A DNA stretch of 6,441 bases from Spirochaetaceae bacterium (lineage in GTDB: Bacteria; Spirochaetota; Spirochaetia; SZUA-6; Fen-1364): assembly GCA_003154555.1 (NCBI GenBank), contig PMDT01000213.1, forward strand, positions 1 to 6,441, written 5' to 3'. Under the pieces are notes generated by a model. It was not told the DNA's origin, did no database searches, and saw nothing but the letters and a program-made list of their open reading frames with translations. The position numbers and the translations under genes are program-made. Position 1 is the stretch's first letter; each line of letters starts with the position of its first letter. Below, piece by piece: positions 1-5,704 of the stretch.

Positions 1-551
1 TCGTATTCGCCTTTCAACAATTTTCTGAAGGCGCTTTATGGTTGACGGTTGGAAAGCCGGGACTTGAGAATATACTATCAATCGCAACGACCATCTTCTT
101 AATCATGGCCCAGGTTATATGGCCGCTCTTGGTCCCAATAGCCGTTTTGCTCATGGAACAGAATAAAATTCGAAAGAAGATACTGTGCATACTCATTGCC
201 GTCGGTGCGGTCGCGGCGGCATACTATACGTATAGCATGATATTCTTCCATGCGTATGCCAAAATAAGCTACCTTCACATTGAGTATACAACTCGCAATC
301 AGGCGCCCATGGGCATTTTGGGAATAGCAGGAATCGCTTCATATCTCATCGCGACGCTGGTTCCATTTTTTGTTTCCAGCATAAAAAGAACATATATCCT
401 CGGCATCATTATTGGTTTGTCGTTCATTGTTTCAGTCATCTTCTTCACTTTGTATTTGACGTCCGTTTGGTGTTTTTTCGCTGCTGTTATCAGTTTCCTG
501 ATCTATTACGATATCAGGGCTTCACATAGAAAATTTAATCAGAAGGCCTGA
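1..551 (+). CDS. DUF6629-like integral membrane protein (5' end outside window)
   Basis: The reading frame is open from the left edge (first full codon at position 3) to TGA at 549-551, giving 182 residues. A TTG at 42 could be taken as a start, but the codons before it read FAFQQFSEGALWL, which matches the conserved N-terminal part of the DUF6629 family as I remember it, so the true start lies upstream, probably some 40 residues away. Further family-like stretches are AQVIWPLLVPIAVLLME and a late SVWCFFAAVIS. About five hydrophobic segments are visible (roughly residues 23-51, 60-80, 104-123, 130-150 and 153-169 of the visible part), with a basic C-terminal tail, so the product sits in the cytoplasmic membrane. 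The family has no established function. The gene is much more AT-rich than everything downstream, which may mean recent transfer or simply the bias of a hydrophobic protein. Family assignment is from memory of sequence pattern; membrane topology is direct from composition. Confidence 0.8.
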   Translation, partial: VFAFQQFSEGALWLTVGKPGLENILSIATTIFLIMAQVIWPLLVPIAVLLMEQNKIRKKILCILIAVGAVAAAYYTYSMIFFHAYAKISYLHIEYTTRNQAPMGILGIAGIASYLIATLVPFFVSSIKRTYILGIIIGLSFIVSVIFFTLYLTSVWCFFAAVISFLIYYDIRASHRKFNQKA

Positions 552-677
552 TATTTGCGTGCGCCCGCGCATGACCAGGATGGATGGGAGACGGCACAGA
601 CTTGACGCACGGTTGAAAAAGCACGCACTTTGTGCTTGCGCGGGGCCGCGGCTGACTGGCTCCCGCGCGGGCAACTC

Positions 678-1457
678 ATGGGGTTATTTCGAAGCCTTCG
701 TCGACAGCATATACTGAGGGAGTCTCTCCTTCCCGCAGACACATGGACCTGGCTCGTGGAAGAGCACCCCATCCTGGCGGGACTCACGCACGCTGACCTC
801 GGTCGGCTCCGCGCGCTCTCCACGCTGTTCCTGCACGAAAAGACGTTCGAAGGCGCCGATGGCCTGGAGCTCACCGCTGCTATGCGCGAGGTGATCGCGG
901 TCCAGGCATGCCTTCCCATCCTCAACCTCGGCATGGAAAGCTTCGAGAACTGGAAGACGGTCGTCGTCGTGCCGGACGTCTTCATCCAGGAGCATACCGG
1001 CTATGACACGGCGGGCGTCGTGCACGAATGGGACGACGACAGCGCGGGCGAATCATGGGACACCGGCCCCGTGGTATTGTCATGGAAGGACGTTGAAGCA
1101 TCCGGCTGGGGCGACGGCTACAACGTGATCATCCATGAAGCGGCCCATCGCCTCGATATGCTGGACGGAGAGGTGAACGGCAGACCGGCCTTGCATAACG
1201 GCATGGACCCGGCACATTGGGGAGCCGTGTTTTCCGCGGCATTCTCCGACCTCAAGAAAAAATCGAGCCGCAACAAACATCGCGTGAAGATAGATCCCTA
1301 TGCGGTGGAGGATGACGCAGAGTTTTTTGCAGTCGCCACCGAGTATTTTTTCGAAAGGCCGACGCTTTTGCGCGGAGAATACCCCGACGTGTACGCTCTC
1401 CTGGCCGCGTACTACGGGCAGGATCCCGCGCTCCGCGTCCGCCCGTCTCCCGGGTAG
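678..1457 (+). CDS. mtfA: MtfA-like zinc metallopeptidase (M90 family)
   Basis: A 259-residue protein, close to the roughly 265 residues of E. coli MtfA. The zinc motif HEAAH lies at residues 153-157, followed by RLDMLDG, as in MtfA (HEVAHKLDTRNG). The third ligand matches Glu in DAEFFAVATEYFF (E215), 62 residues after the first His; the E. coli spacing from H149 to E212 is 63. Other family landmarks are CLPILNLG, the GPVVLSW strand before the active site and YYGQDP near the end. There is no signal peptide, so it is cytoplasmic. In E. coli MtfA binds the glucose repressor Mlc and has peptidase activity; no Mlc gene is visible here, so the partner is unknown. The ATG at 678 is chosen because MGLFRSLRR resembles family N-termini. 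An in-frame TTG at 630 would add 16 residues with no family similarity. The ribosome site is weak (GCGGG at 667-671). Its end faces the converging minus-strand genes. Confidence 0.9.
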   Translation: MGLFRSLRRQHILRESLLPADTWTWLVEEHPILAGLTHADLGRLRALSTLFLHEKTFEGADGLELTAAMREVIAVQACLPILNLGMESFENWKTVVVVPDVFIQEHTGYDTAGVVHEWDDDSAGESWDTGPVVLSWKDVEASGWGDGYNVIIHEAAHRLDMLDGEVNGRPALHNGMDPAHWGAVFSAAFSDLKKKSSRNKHRVKIDPYAVEDDAEFFAVATEYFFERPTLLRGEYPDVYALLAAYYGQDPALRVRPSPG

Positions 1458-1458
1458 C

Positions 1459-1493
1459 GCAGCAGTTCTCATATTCATACCAGGAATTGCTGC
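1459..1493. terminator. Imperfect hairpin between converging genes
   Basis: GCAGCAGTTCT (1459-1469) can pair with GGAATTGCTGC (1483-1493), giving 11 pairs including two G-U around a 13-base loop. It lies in the 46-base gap between the stop of the MtfA-like gene (1457) and the stop of the minus-strand membrane gene (1504). That position suits a bidirectional terminator, but no T-run follows on either strand, so a classic intrinsic terminator is not shown. Confidence 0.3.
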
Positions 1494-1503
1494 CGGGTAG
1501 CCG

Positions 1504-1740
1504 CTATTTTCCCCCGGGCTGACCGTAGCCGAGAAAGTGACCCGCAATTCCCATGACGATGACGGTCCACAGGGCGAAGATCACGATCGTCGGGATCCGG
1601 GTTCCCATCCTTTCCATGAAATAGCGGTAGACAACGCGGAGGATGAAAATCGTGCCGACAAGCCAGATGACGAAGGCCGTGAGCCATCCGTAGCCGACCC
1701 AGGACGAGAAGACGGCGGCAAGTCGATCGAGGAGTGTCAC
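1504..1740 (-). CDS. Small two-helix membrane protein (second of coupled pair)
   Basis: A 78-residue protein of no family I recognise. The start is GTG at 1740-1738, which overlaps the TGA stop of the preceding gene as GTGA; this overlap is the main reason for choosing this start over a longer frame that runs through to 2040. Two hydrophobic helices are visible, at about residues 18-38 (GWLTAFVIWLVGTIFIL) and 51-71 (TIVIFALWTVIVMGIAGHFLG), joined by a basic, Arg/Tyr-rich loop (RVVYRYFMERMGTR). The tail GYGQPGGK is short and polar. With its overlapping partner, which also has two helices, it probably forms a small inner-membrane complex or an accessory pair. Function cannot be read from the sequence. 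Confidence 0.72.
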   Translation of the reverse strand: MTLLDRLAAVFSSWVGYGWLTAFVIWLVGTIFILRVVYRYFMERMGTRIPTIVIFALWTVIVMGIAGHFLGYGQPGGK

Positions 1741-2003
1741 GGGCGTATTGTCTTTCTGCCGGACTTCTCCCTGACCGAAATGACCAGGGCCGCAACAAGC
1801 GCGGTGACGCCGGCCAGGAAGAAGAGCAGCAGCAGGATGACGATCGGTGTCGTCCATCCCACGTCGCTGGTGGAAAGCAGAAGAAAGGCGAGCATGCCCG
1901 TTCCCAGGCCGAACAACCCGATGAACCAGTGGAAAAAGAGGCCGCGCGAGTGCCGGCGCCCGGCGTCTGCTTTCTCTTCGATGTGATCCCCGGGCCCGCT
2001 CAT
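1737..2003 (-). CDS. Small two-helix membrane protein (first of coupled pair)
   Basis: An 88-residue protein starting at ATG 2003-2001. A polar, charged N-terminus (about 22 residues, HIEEKADAGRRHSR) is followed by two hydrophobic helices at about residues 24-44 (FHWFIGLFGLGTGMLAFLLLS) and 53-76, and a basic tail (REKSGRKTIRP). The basic tail and the charged N-terminus suggest both ends are cytoplasmic. The stop overlaps the GTG start of the next gene by four bases, so the two are probably translated together. A G-run (GGGGGG) sits immediately before the ATG but is closer than a normal Shine-Dalgarno site. The gene lies 58 bases after the CoA-transferase and has its own promoter-like sequence, so it may be transcribed both with and apart from that operon. 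No family recognised. Confidence 0.72.
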   Translation of the reverse strand: MSGPGDHIEEKADAGRRHSRGLFFHWFIGLFGLGTGMLAFLLLSTSDVGWTTPIVILLLLFFLAGVTALVAALVISVREKSGRKTIRP

Positions 2004-2011
2004 GCCCCCCA

Positions 2012-2040
2012 GCTATAGTCCGTGGGCCGCGGAAAGTCAA
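2012..2040 (-). promoter_or_regulatory. Sigma70-like promoter for the membrane-protein pair
   Basis: Read on the minus strand, TTGACT (2040-2035) is followed by a 17-base spacer and TATAGC (2017-2012), matching the consensus at 5 of 6 and 4 of 6 bases. The ATG of the 88-residue gene begins only 8 bases past the -10 box, so a transcript from here would have almost no leader. Either the message is nearly leaderless or this match is chance. Confidence 0.4.
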
Positions 2041-2061
2041 TTGCGCATTCTCGGAGGAGCG

Positions 2062-3369
2062 CTAGATGTAGCCCAGCTTTTTCGCGGCCGCGGTGAGATC
2101 AGCGCGGAAGTCGGGGTGAGCCACCGCGATGAGCGCCCCGGTCCGTTCCCTCACTGTCCGGCCGCGGAGTCGGGCGATTCCGTGCTCCGTTACCACATTG
2201 TCCACATTGGAACGGTGCAGGGACACCGCCGTGCCCTCCGGGAGCACGGGCACGATTGTCGATATCCTGCCGCCCCTGGCGGTGCTGTAACAGGCGATGA
2301 CCGATTTGCCCTGCCCGTCGAATCCTTCCACCGCGCCCACCGCGGTGTCTGCCTGCCCTCCCGTGCCGGAATATTGCGCCGTCCCAATGGCTTCGCTTGC
2401 AACCTGGCCCGTGAAGTCCACCATCATGCAGGTATTGATCGACACCATGCGCGTGTTCTGCCGGATGACCGCGGGATCGTTGACCCACTTTCCGCGCTCG
2501 AACTGAACTTCGACGTTGTCGTCCAGCCAGTCGTAGAGCTTGCGGGAGCCCATCGCGAATGTGCAGATGATCTTGCCCTTCATGAAGCCCTTGCGGGCGT
2601 TTGAGACGACCCCCATTTCATAGAGCTCCATCACCGAGTCCACCATCATCTCCGTATGCACGCCCAGGTCGTGCTTGTCGCGAAGGGCGAGGGCCGCGGC
2701 GTTGGGGATGCCGCCGATGCCGAGCTGTATCGTCGCGCCGTCCTCCACGAGCTCTCCGATGTGACCGCCGATGGCGAGGTCTGTCTCAGACGGTGACGGC
2801 GACGGCAGCGTGGGAACCTCCTGGTCGTTCATGACAAAAAGATCCACCTCAGAAACGTGCACGTGCGTGTCACCGAGTGTGCGCGGGAGGCGCGGGTTTA
2901 CCTCGAGGACGACTGTCTTCGCCGCCTCGAGGATGTCCTTCTCATACGTGATGCCCAGCGACAGGGAAACGAAGCCGTGCCGGTCCGGCGGCGTGCAGGT
3001 ACCGAAGAAAATGTCGGGACGGCGCGCCTGGATTCGGTCCGTGGCCGCGCGGTGGAGCATGTTGGGCACGTACGTCACGGTTCCCGTTCCCGCCTTCAGG
3101 GCCTCGCGCGATCCGGGCGCATGGAACCAGGACGCCAGCTCAAAAACTCCCTTCATCTCTGGCTTCATATAGAAGTCGTAGGGCTTCAGCGTGAGGACGG
3201 AGAACACGCGCACGTCCCGCACTCGGTCGGCAATGATGTGGAAACGCGACATGCAGCCCTGCGGCTCGGAGGCGCACTGGGCCACGATCACGTCGTTGCC
3301 GCTCCCGATGTGCGCCACGGCGCTGTCGATGTCGGTCAGCTTGCTCTTGTACTGGTCCTGCCATTGCAT
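2062..3369 (-). CDS. Acetyl-CoA hydrolase / 4-hydroxybutyrate-type CoA-transferase
   Basis: A 435-residue cytoplasmic enzyme of the class I CoA-transferase family that includes acetyl-CoA hydrolases, 4-hydroxybutyrate CoA-transferase (AbfT/Cat2) and butyrate:acetate CoA-transferases. Length is normal for the family. The CoA-binding glycine loop LGIGGIPNAA is at residues 216-225. The catalytic Glu, which forms the glutamyl-CoA thioester, is E240 in HTEM, equivalent to E238 of the Clostridium AbfT. The loop SGTGGQAD is at 334-341, and the C-terminal domain ends in the usual VVTEHGIARLRG and AHPDFRADL stretches. The likely reaction is transfer of CoA between acetyl-CoA and another carboxylic acid; the exact acid is not readable. 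The ATG at 3369 has a strong AAAGGAG ribosome site 6 bases upstream, overlapping the stop of the preceding ketoacyl synthase gene (gap of 12 bases). It therefore belongs to the same operon and may supply or remove the acyl-CoA used by the synthase. Confidence 0.92.
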   Translation of the reverse strand: MQWQDQYKSKLTDIDSAVAHIGSGNDVIVAQCASEPQGCMSRFHIIADRVRDVRVFSVLTLKPYDFYMKPEMKGVFELASWFHAPGSREALKAGTGTVTYVPNMLHRAATDRIQARRPDIFFGTCTPPDRHGFVSLSLGITYEKDILEAAKTVVLEVNPRLPRTLGDTHVHVSEVDLFVMNDQEVPTLPSPSPSETDLAIGGHIGELVEDGATIQLGIGGIPNAAALALRDKHDLGVHTEMMVDSVMELYEMGVVSNARKGFMKGKIICTFAMGSRKLYDWLDDNVEVQFERGKWVNDPAVIRQNTRMVSINTCMMVDFTGQVASEAIGTAQYSGTGGQADTAVGAVEGFDGQGKSVIACYSTARGGRISTIVPVLPEGTAVSLHRSNVDNVVTEHGIARLRGRTVRERTGALIAVAHPDFRADLTAAAKKLGYI

Positions 3370-3381
3370 GGAGAGCTCCTT

Positions 3382-4389
3382 TCAGAGCACGACGAGATTG
3401 GCGCCAACGGCAAGCCCTGCGCCGGAGGCCACCAGGACCACGACGTCGCCATTTTTCACTTTGCCGGTCTCCCGCGCGGTCGCGAGCGCCATGGGAATGC
3501 ACGCGGAACCGGTATACCCGTAGCGATCCATGATGCATGTTGTCTTTTCCATCGGCTCCCCGAGTGCGGCCATCACTTCCGCGATGACTGACCGGTTTAT
3601 CTGCGTGAAAAAGAAGTGATCGATCGACGAAATGGCGCGGCCTGATTTTTCCAGCAGCCGATGCACAAGCGGCGGCCACAGCTTCACGTTGCGGTCCCCG
3701 GGAAGTTTTTGCAGCAATTCGAGGCCCCAGGATCCCTCGTCCAGCTTCTCCCGGGTAACGGGCTGCTTCGTTCCACCGGCATAGACGCCGACGAAATTCC
3801 ACTGGGTCCCGTCCGCCCGCAGGACCCCTTCCTGGTAGCCACGCGCGGATTCCTCTGCGCGCTCAAGGAGCACAGCCCCTGCCCCATCGGCAAAAATCGT
3901 CCAGCCAAAGACATCGCCAGGCCGCAGGTACGCCGGCATGTTGTAGACGCCGACCACCAGCGCGAAGCGCAACGTCGCATCCGTGTCCATCATGCGCGCG
4001 ACCACATCGAGGGCGGTCACGAAGCTCGCGCAGGAAGCCCCGACGTCGAATGCGCCGGCTTCGCGCTCGCCGCCCTGGAGCCGGCCCTGGAGAAGGATGG
4101 CGGTTGCCGGGGAGATGTACTCGGGCGTGTCGGTTGCAACGACGAAGAGGCCGACCTCCTGCGGATCCACCTCCGCGTGGGCCAATGCGGCGCGCGCCGC
4201 CTTCTCCGCAAAGTCGGCGGTCGTCTCCGGGATGCCGCGCAGTCGCGCGATATGCCGGGCATGGATGCCGATCTTTGCCTCGTGGCGGGCGGCATCGAAC
4301 TCGATGCCGGCGAGGTGTTTGAGCTCCTCATTGTCGATTGCCTGCCCGGGCGCATAAAGCCCCGTGCTCCGTATTCTCACCCTCGCCAT
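3382..4389 (-). CDS. FabH-like ketoacyl synthase III lacking catalytic His and Asn
   Basis: A 335-residue thiolase-fold protein resembling 3-oxoacyl-ACP synthase III (FabH) in length and layout. It has an N-terminal IRSTGLYAPGQAIDNEEL, the nucleophile in DVGASCASF (C120), the FADGAGAVLLE motif of the second half-domain, and a glycine-rich C-terminus (ASGAGLAVGANLVVL). Where FabH has HQAN the protein reads TQIN, placing Thr262 at the catalytic His; where FabH has GNTSAAS it reads GYTGSAC, placing Tyr292 at the catalytic Asn. The distance between these positions is 30, as in E. coli FabH (H244, N274), so the alignment is firm. Normal decarboxylative condensation with malonyl-ACP is therefore doubtful; acyl transfer, non-decarboxylating condensation or a partner role are alternatives. 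The ATG at 4389 has a GAGGGAGGG site upstream and lies 10 bases after the stop of the TetR-type gene; the CoA-transferase follows after 12 bases. A longer frame starting at 4593 is rejected because it runs through the regulator gene. Confidence 0.88.
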   Translation of the reverse strand: MARVRIRSTGLYAPGQAIDNEELKHLAGIEFDAARHEAKIGIHARHIARLRGIPETTADFAEKAARAALAHAEVDPQEVGLFVVATDTPEYISPATAILLQGRLQGGEREAGAFDVGASCASFVTALDVVARMMDTDATLRFALVVGVYNMPAYLRPGDVFGWTIFADGAGAVLLERAEESARGYQEGVLRADGTQWNFVGVYAGGTKQPVTREKLDEGSWGLELLQKLPGDRNVKLWPPLVHRLLEKSGRAISSIDHFFFTQINRSVIAEVMAALGEPMEKTTCIMDRYGYTGSACIPMALATARETGKVKNGDVVVLVASGAGLAVGANLVVL

Positions 4390-4399
4390 GCACCCTCCC

Positions 4400-5521
4400 T
4401 CAAACGCCAAGCCCACGGGACAAGTATGCGCCGATGGCCTCGATGGCCGCGCGCGCGTTTGCCGGGGATTCGTCGAACGCCATCTCGATGCCGAAGTAGT
4501 GTGCGATGCCGAGTAGAAACTCGATTGCCGTTCCCTGGTCTGCATCGCCGTTGCCCTCGGGGTTTTTCCTGTACCCCTCCACGAATGCGCCATAATAATC
4601 TTTCACCGCTGCGGGCAGGACGAACTCGGCCTCACGAACGATTGCATAGCAATTCTTGTCTATGGAGAGATACACCAGCCAGAGCCAGAGACCGCGCAGC
4701 TCGCGCTCCAGGCGGTTGAGGAGAGGCGTTCCGGGCGACAGATTGCGCGCGATGAAGGAACGCACTTCATGGCCGACCTGCCGGATCAGCTCGCCGTAAA
4801 AGGCTTCCTTTGATTCGAAGTACGTATAGAAAGCGCCCACGGAGAGACCGGCGGCGTCCGTGACCTCATGGATATTTGTCTCGAAGAAACCCTTCTCGCC
4901 GAAAAGTCTCTTTCCCGATCGCAGGAGCCTTTCTCGCGCGCCCTCCTGCAGGGGAACCGGCAGAGGGGTTGCCGAACCCTCAAACACGCGCGAGGGGTCG
5001 AATGTCACGTCGCGGAACAGCCCCGCGCAGAGAATGCCATGGACGTCATCAATCTCGATCCGGATGCCTTGCAAGGCCCGGCGCACGGCGCAGAATCTGA
5101 CTCCGCCGAGGGCGAAAAGGTATTCCGGCAGACGCGCTTCGCGGCCCAGCGCCGCGCTGAGCCCGCGAAGGTAGATGGCCACCAGTCGGCGCTCGTATTC
5201 GAAAAACCTGTATTGCCCCTCGCGGAACACCGAGACAAGCTCGGAGTGCTGCGATGAAAAATCGATGATGGCGTCCACAAAGGCGCGCAGACGTTCGCGC
5301 GAGCCGCCCGCCTGGGGAACCTCAATTGCCGTCCGGATCATCTCGAGCACTTTCGCAAGGATGCCCCGAAAGAGCGTCTCCTTGTTTCTGTAATATCTGT
5401 AGAAGACACCGTTGGAAAGCCCGGCGGCGCGGCAGATTTCCGCCACCGAAACGGTTCCATACCATTTCCTTGCGAAAAGAGCCGTCGCTGCGGCTATCAG
5501 CCTTTCCTCTGTGTCTGTCAT
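4400..5521 (-). CDS. Double TetR regulator (two TetR domains in one chain)
   Basis: A 373-residue protein, about twice the usual 190-220 residues of TetR regulators. The first TetR domain starts at residue 1 (TEERLIAAATALFARKWYG), with its HTH at about 24-44 (VAEICRAAGLSNGVFYRYYRNKETLF). A second, distinct DNA-binding domain starts near residue 194 (GARERLLRSGKRLFGEKGF), with its HTH at about 216-236 (IHEVTDAAGLSVGAFYTYF then ESKEAFY). Each is followed by a helical region of ligand-binding type (about 52-185 and 240-373). No frame break separates them, so this is one fused chain. It is the first gene of the minus-strand operon and is divergent from the second FabH-like gene, the usual place for a local repressor. 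Likely ligand: an acyl-CoA or acid handled by the neighbouring enzymes (inference). The ATG at 5521 fits the domain start; no strong ribosome site is visible. A predicted operator lies in its leader, suggesting autoregulation. Confidence 0.88.
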   Translation of the reverse strand: MTDTEERLIAAATALFARKWYGTVSVAEICRAAGLSNGVFYRYYRNKETLFRGILAKVLEMIRTAIEVPQAGGSRERLRAFVDAIIDFSSQHSELVSVFREGQYRFFEYERRLVAIYLRGLSAALGREARLPEYLFALGGVRFCAVRRALQGIRIEIDDVHGILCAGLFRDVTFDPSRVFEGSATPLPVPLQEGARERLLRSGKRLFGEKGFFETNIHEVTDAAGLSVGAFYTYFESKEAFYGELIRQVGHEVRSFIARNLSPGTPLLNRLERELRGLWLWLVYLSIDKNCYAIVREAEFVLPAAVKDYYGAFVEGYRKNPEGNGDADQGTAIEFLLGIAHYFGIEMAFDESPANARAAIEAIGAYLSRGLGV

Positions 5522-5542
5522 CAGATGAATGAGCCCCGTCTC

Positions 5543-5557
5543 ATGAGATATGATTCA
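5543..5557. promoter_or_regulatory. Predicted TetR operator, copy 1 (regulator side)
   Basis: The plus strand reads ATGAGATATGATTCA. The same element occurs at 5670-5684 with only two central differences. It has TGA and TCA ends separated by 8 bases and an imperfect dyad. It lies 12-27 bases past the -10 box of the regulator promoter, within the leader of the regulator operon, where bound protein would block transcription. A 10-base palindrome, TCTCATGAGA (5539-5548), overlaps it. Confidence 0.55.
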
Positions 5558-5569
5558 TTAGTATTTGGC

Positions 5570-5598
5570 ATTATAGACTTCAAAACTCTGCCGCGCAA
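5570..5598 (-). promoter_or_regulatory. Sigma70-like promoter of the tetR-kasIII-CoA-transferase operon
   Basis: On the minus strand a perfect TATAAT (5575-5570) is preceded by a 17-base spacer and a weaker TTGCGC (5598-5593, 3 of 6 matches). Transcription would start near 5563, leaving a leader of about 40 bases that contains operator copy 1. The position, 50-75 bases before the regulator ATG, fits. Confidence 0.55.
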
Positions 5599-5639
5599 GA
5601 TATTTCTGAAATTTTATGACTTTCTTACCATTTTTTTTC

Positions 5640-5667
5640 TTGACAATCAAGAAACATCTGGTATAAC
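5640..5667 (+). promoter_or_regulatory. Strong sigma70-like promoter of the divergent FabH-like gene
   Basis: TTGACA (5640-5645, perfect) is followed by a 16-base spacer and TATAAC (5662-5667, 5 of 6), with a TG one base before the -10 box (extended -10). An AT-rich stretch containing eight T (5631-5638) lies directly upstream and could act as an UP element. Transcription would start near 5674. This is the best promoter in the window, and operator copy 2 starts three bases after its -10 box. Confidence 0.7.
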
Positions 5668-5669
5668 GA

Positions 5670-5684
5670 ATGAGAGTTGATTCA
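5670..5684. promoter_or_regulatory. Predicted TetR operator, copy 2 (FabH-like side)
   Basis: The plus strand reads ATGAGAGTTGATTCA, identical at 13 of 15 positions to the copy at 5543-5557 and in the same orientation. It covers the predicted transcription start of the strong plus-strand promoter, a classic repressor position. The two half-sites are unlike each other (TGAGA and, on the other strand, TGAATCA), and the asymmetry is kept in both copies. Confidence 0.55.
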
Positions 5685-5704
5685 CCTTTAACGGAGTTTC
5701 GTGC

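Noticed and set aside
630..677. TTG start at 630 for the MtfA-like protein
   Set aside because: The extra 16 residues lack family similarity and contain the GC-rich stem region; ATG 678 gives the expected length.
1504..2040. A single 178-residue minus-strand frame covering both small membrane genes
   Set aside because: Its first 100 residues are Arg/His/Pro-rich and look like the shadow of the overlapping 88-residue gene; only the part after the GTG at 1740 looks like a real protein.
3382..4593. A 403-residue version of the minus-strand FabH-like protein
   Set aside because: The added N-terminus runs through the end of the TetR-type gene and has no family similarity; ATG 4389 with a good ribosome site gives the normal FabH start and length.
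3661..4719. A long plus-strand frame (352 residues) opposite the FabH-like gene, and similar ones at 2857-3591 and 2002-2604
   Set aside because: They are rich in Arg, His and Pro with no recognisable domain, lie opposite well-supported genes, and are expected in GC-rich coding DNA.
5529..5544. ATGAG-N6-CTCAT inverted repeat as the main TetR operator
   Set aside because: It is symmetric but occurs only on the regulator side; the 15-base element that recurs at both promoters is the better candidate. The inverted repeat could still strengthen binding.
5631..5640. Run of eight T as an intrinsic terminator
   Set aside because: No plus-strand gene ends upstream and no stable GC stem precedes it; it lies directly before a perfect -35 box and is better read as an AT-rich promoter upstream element.
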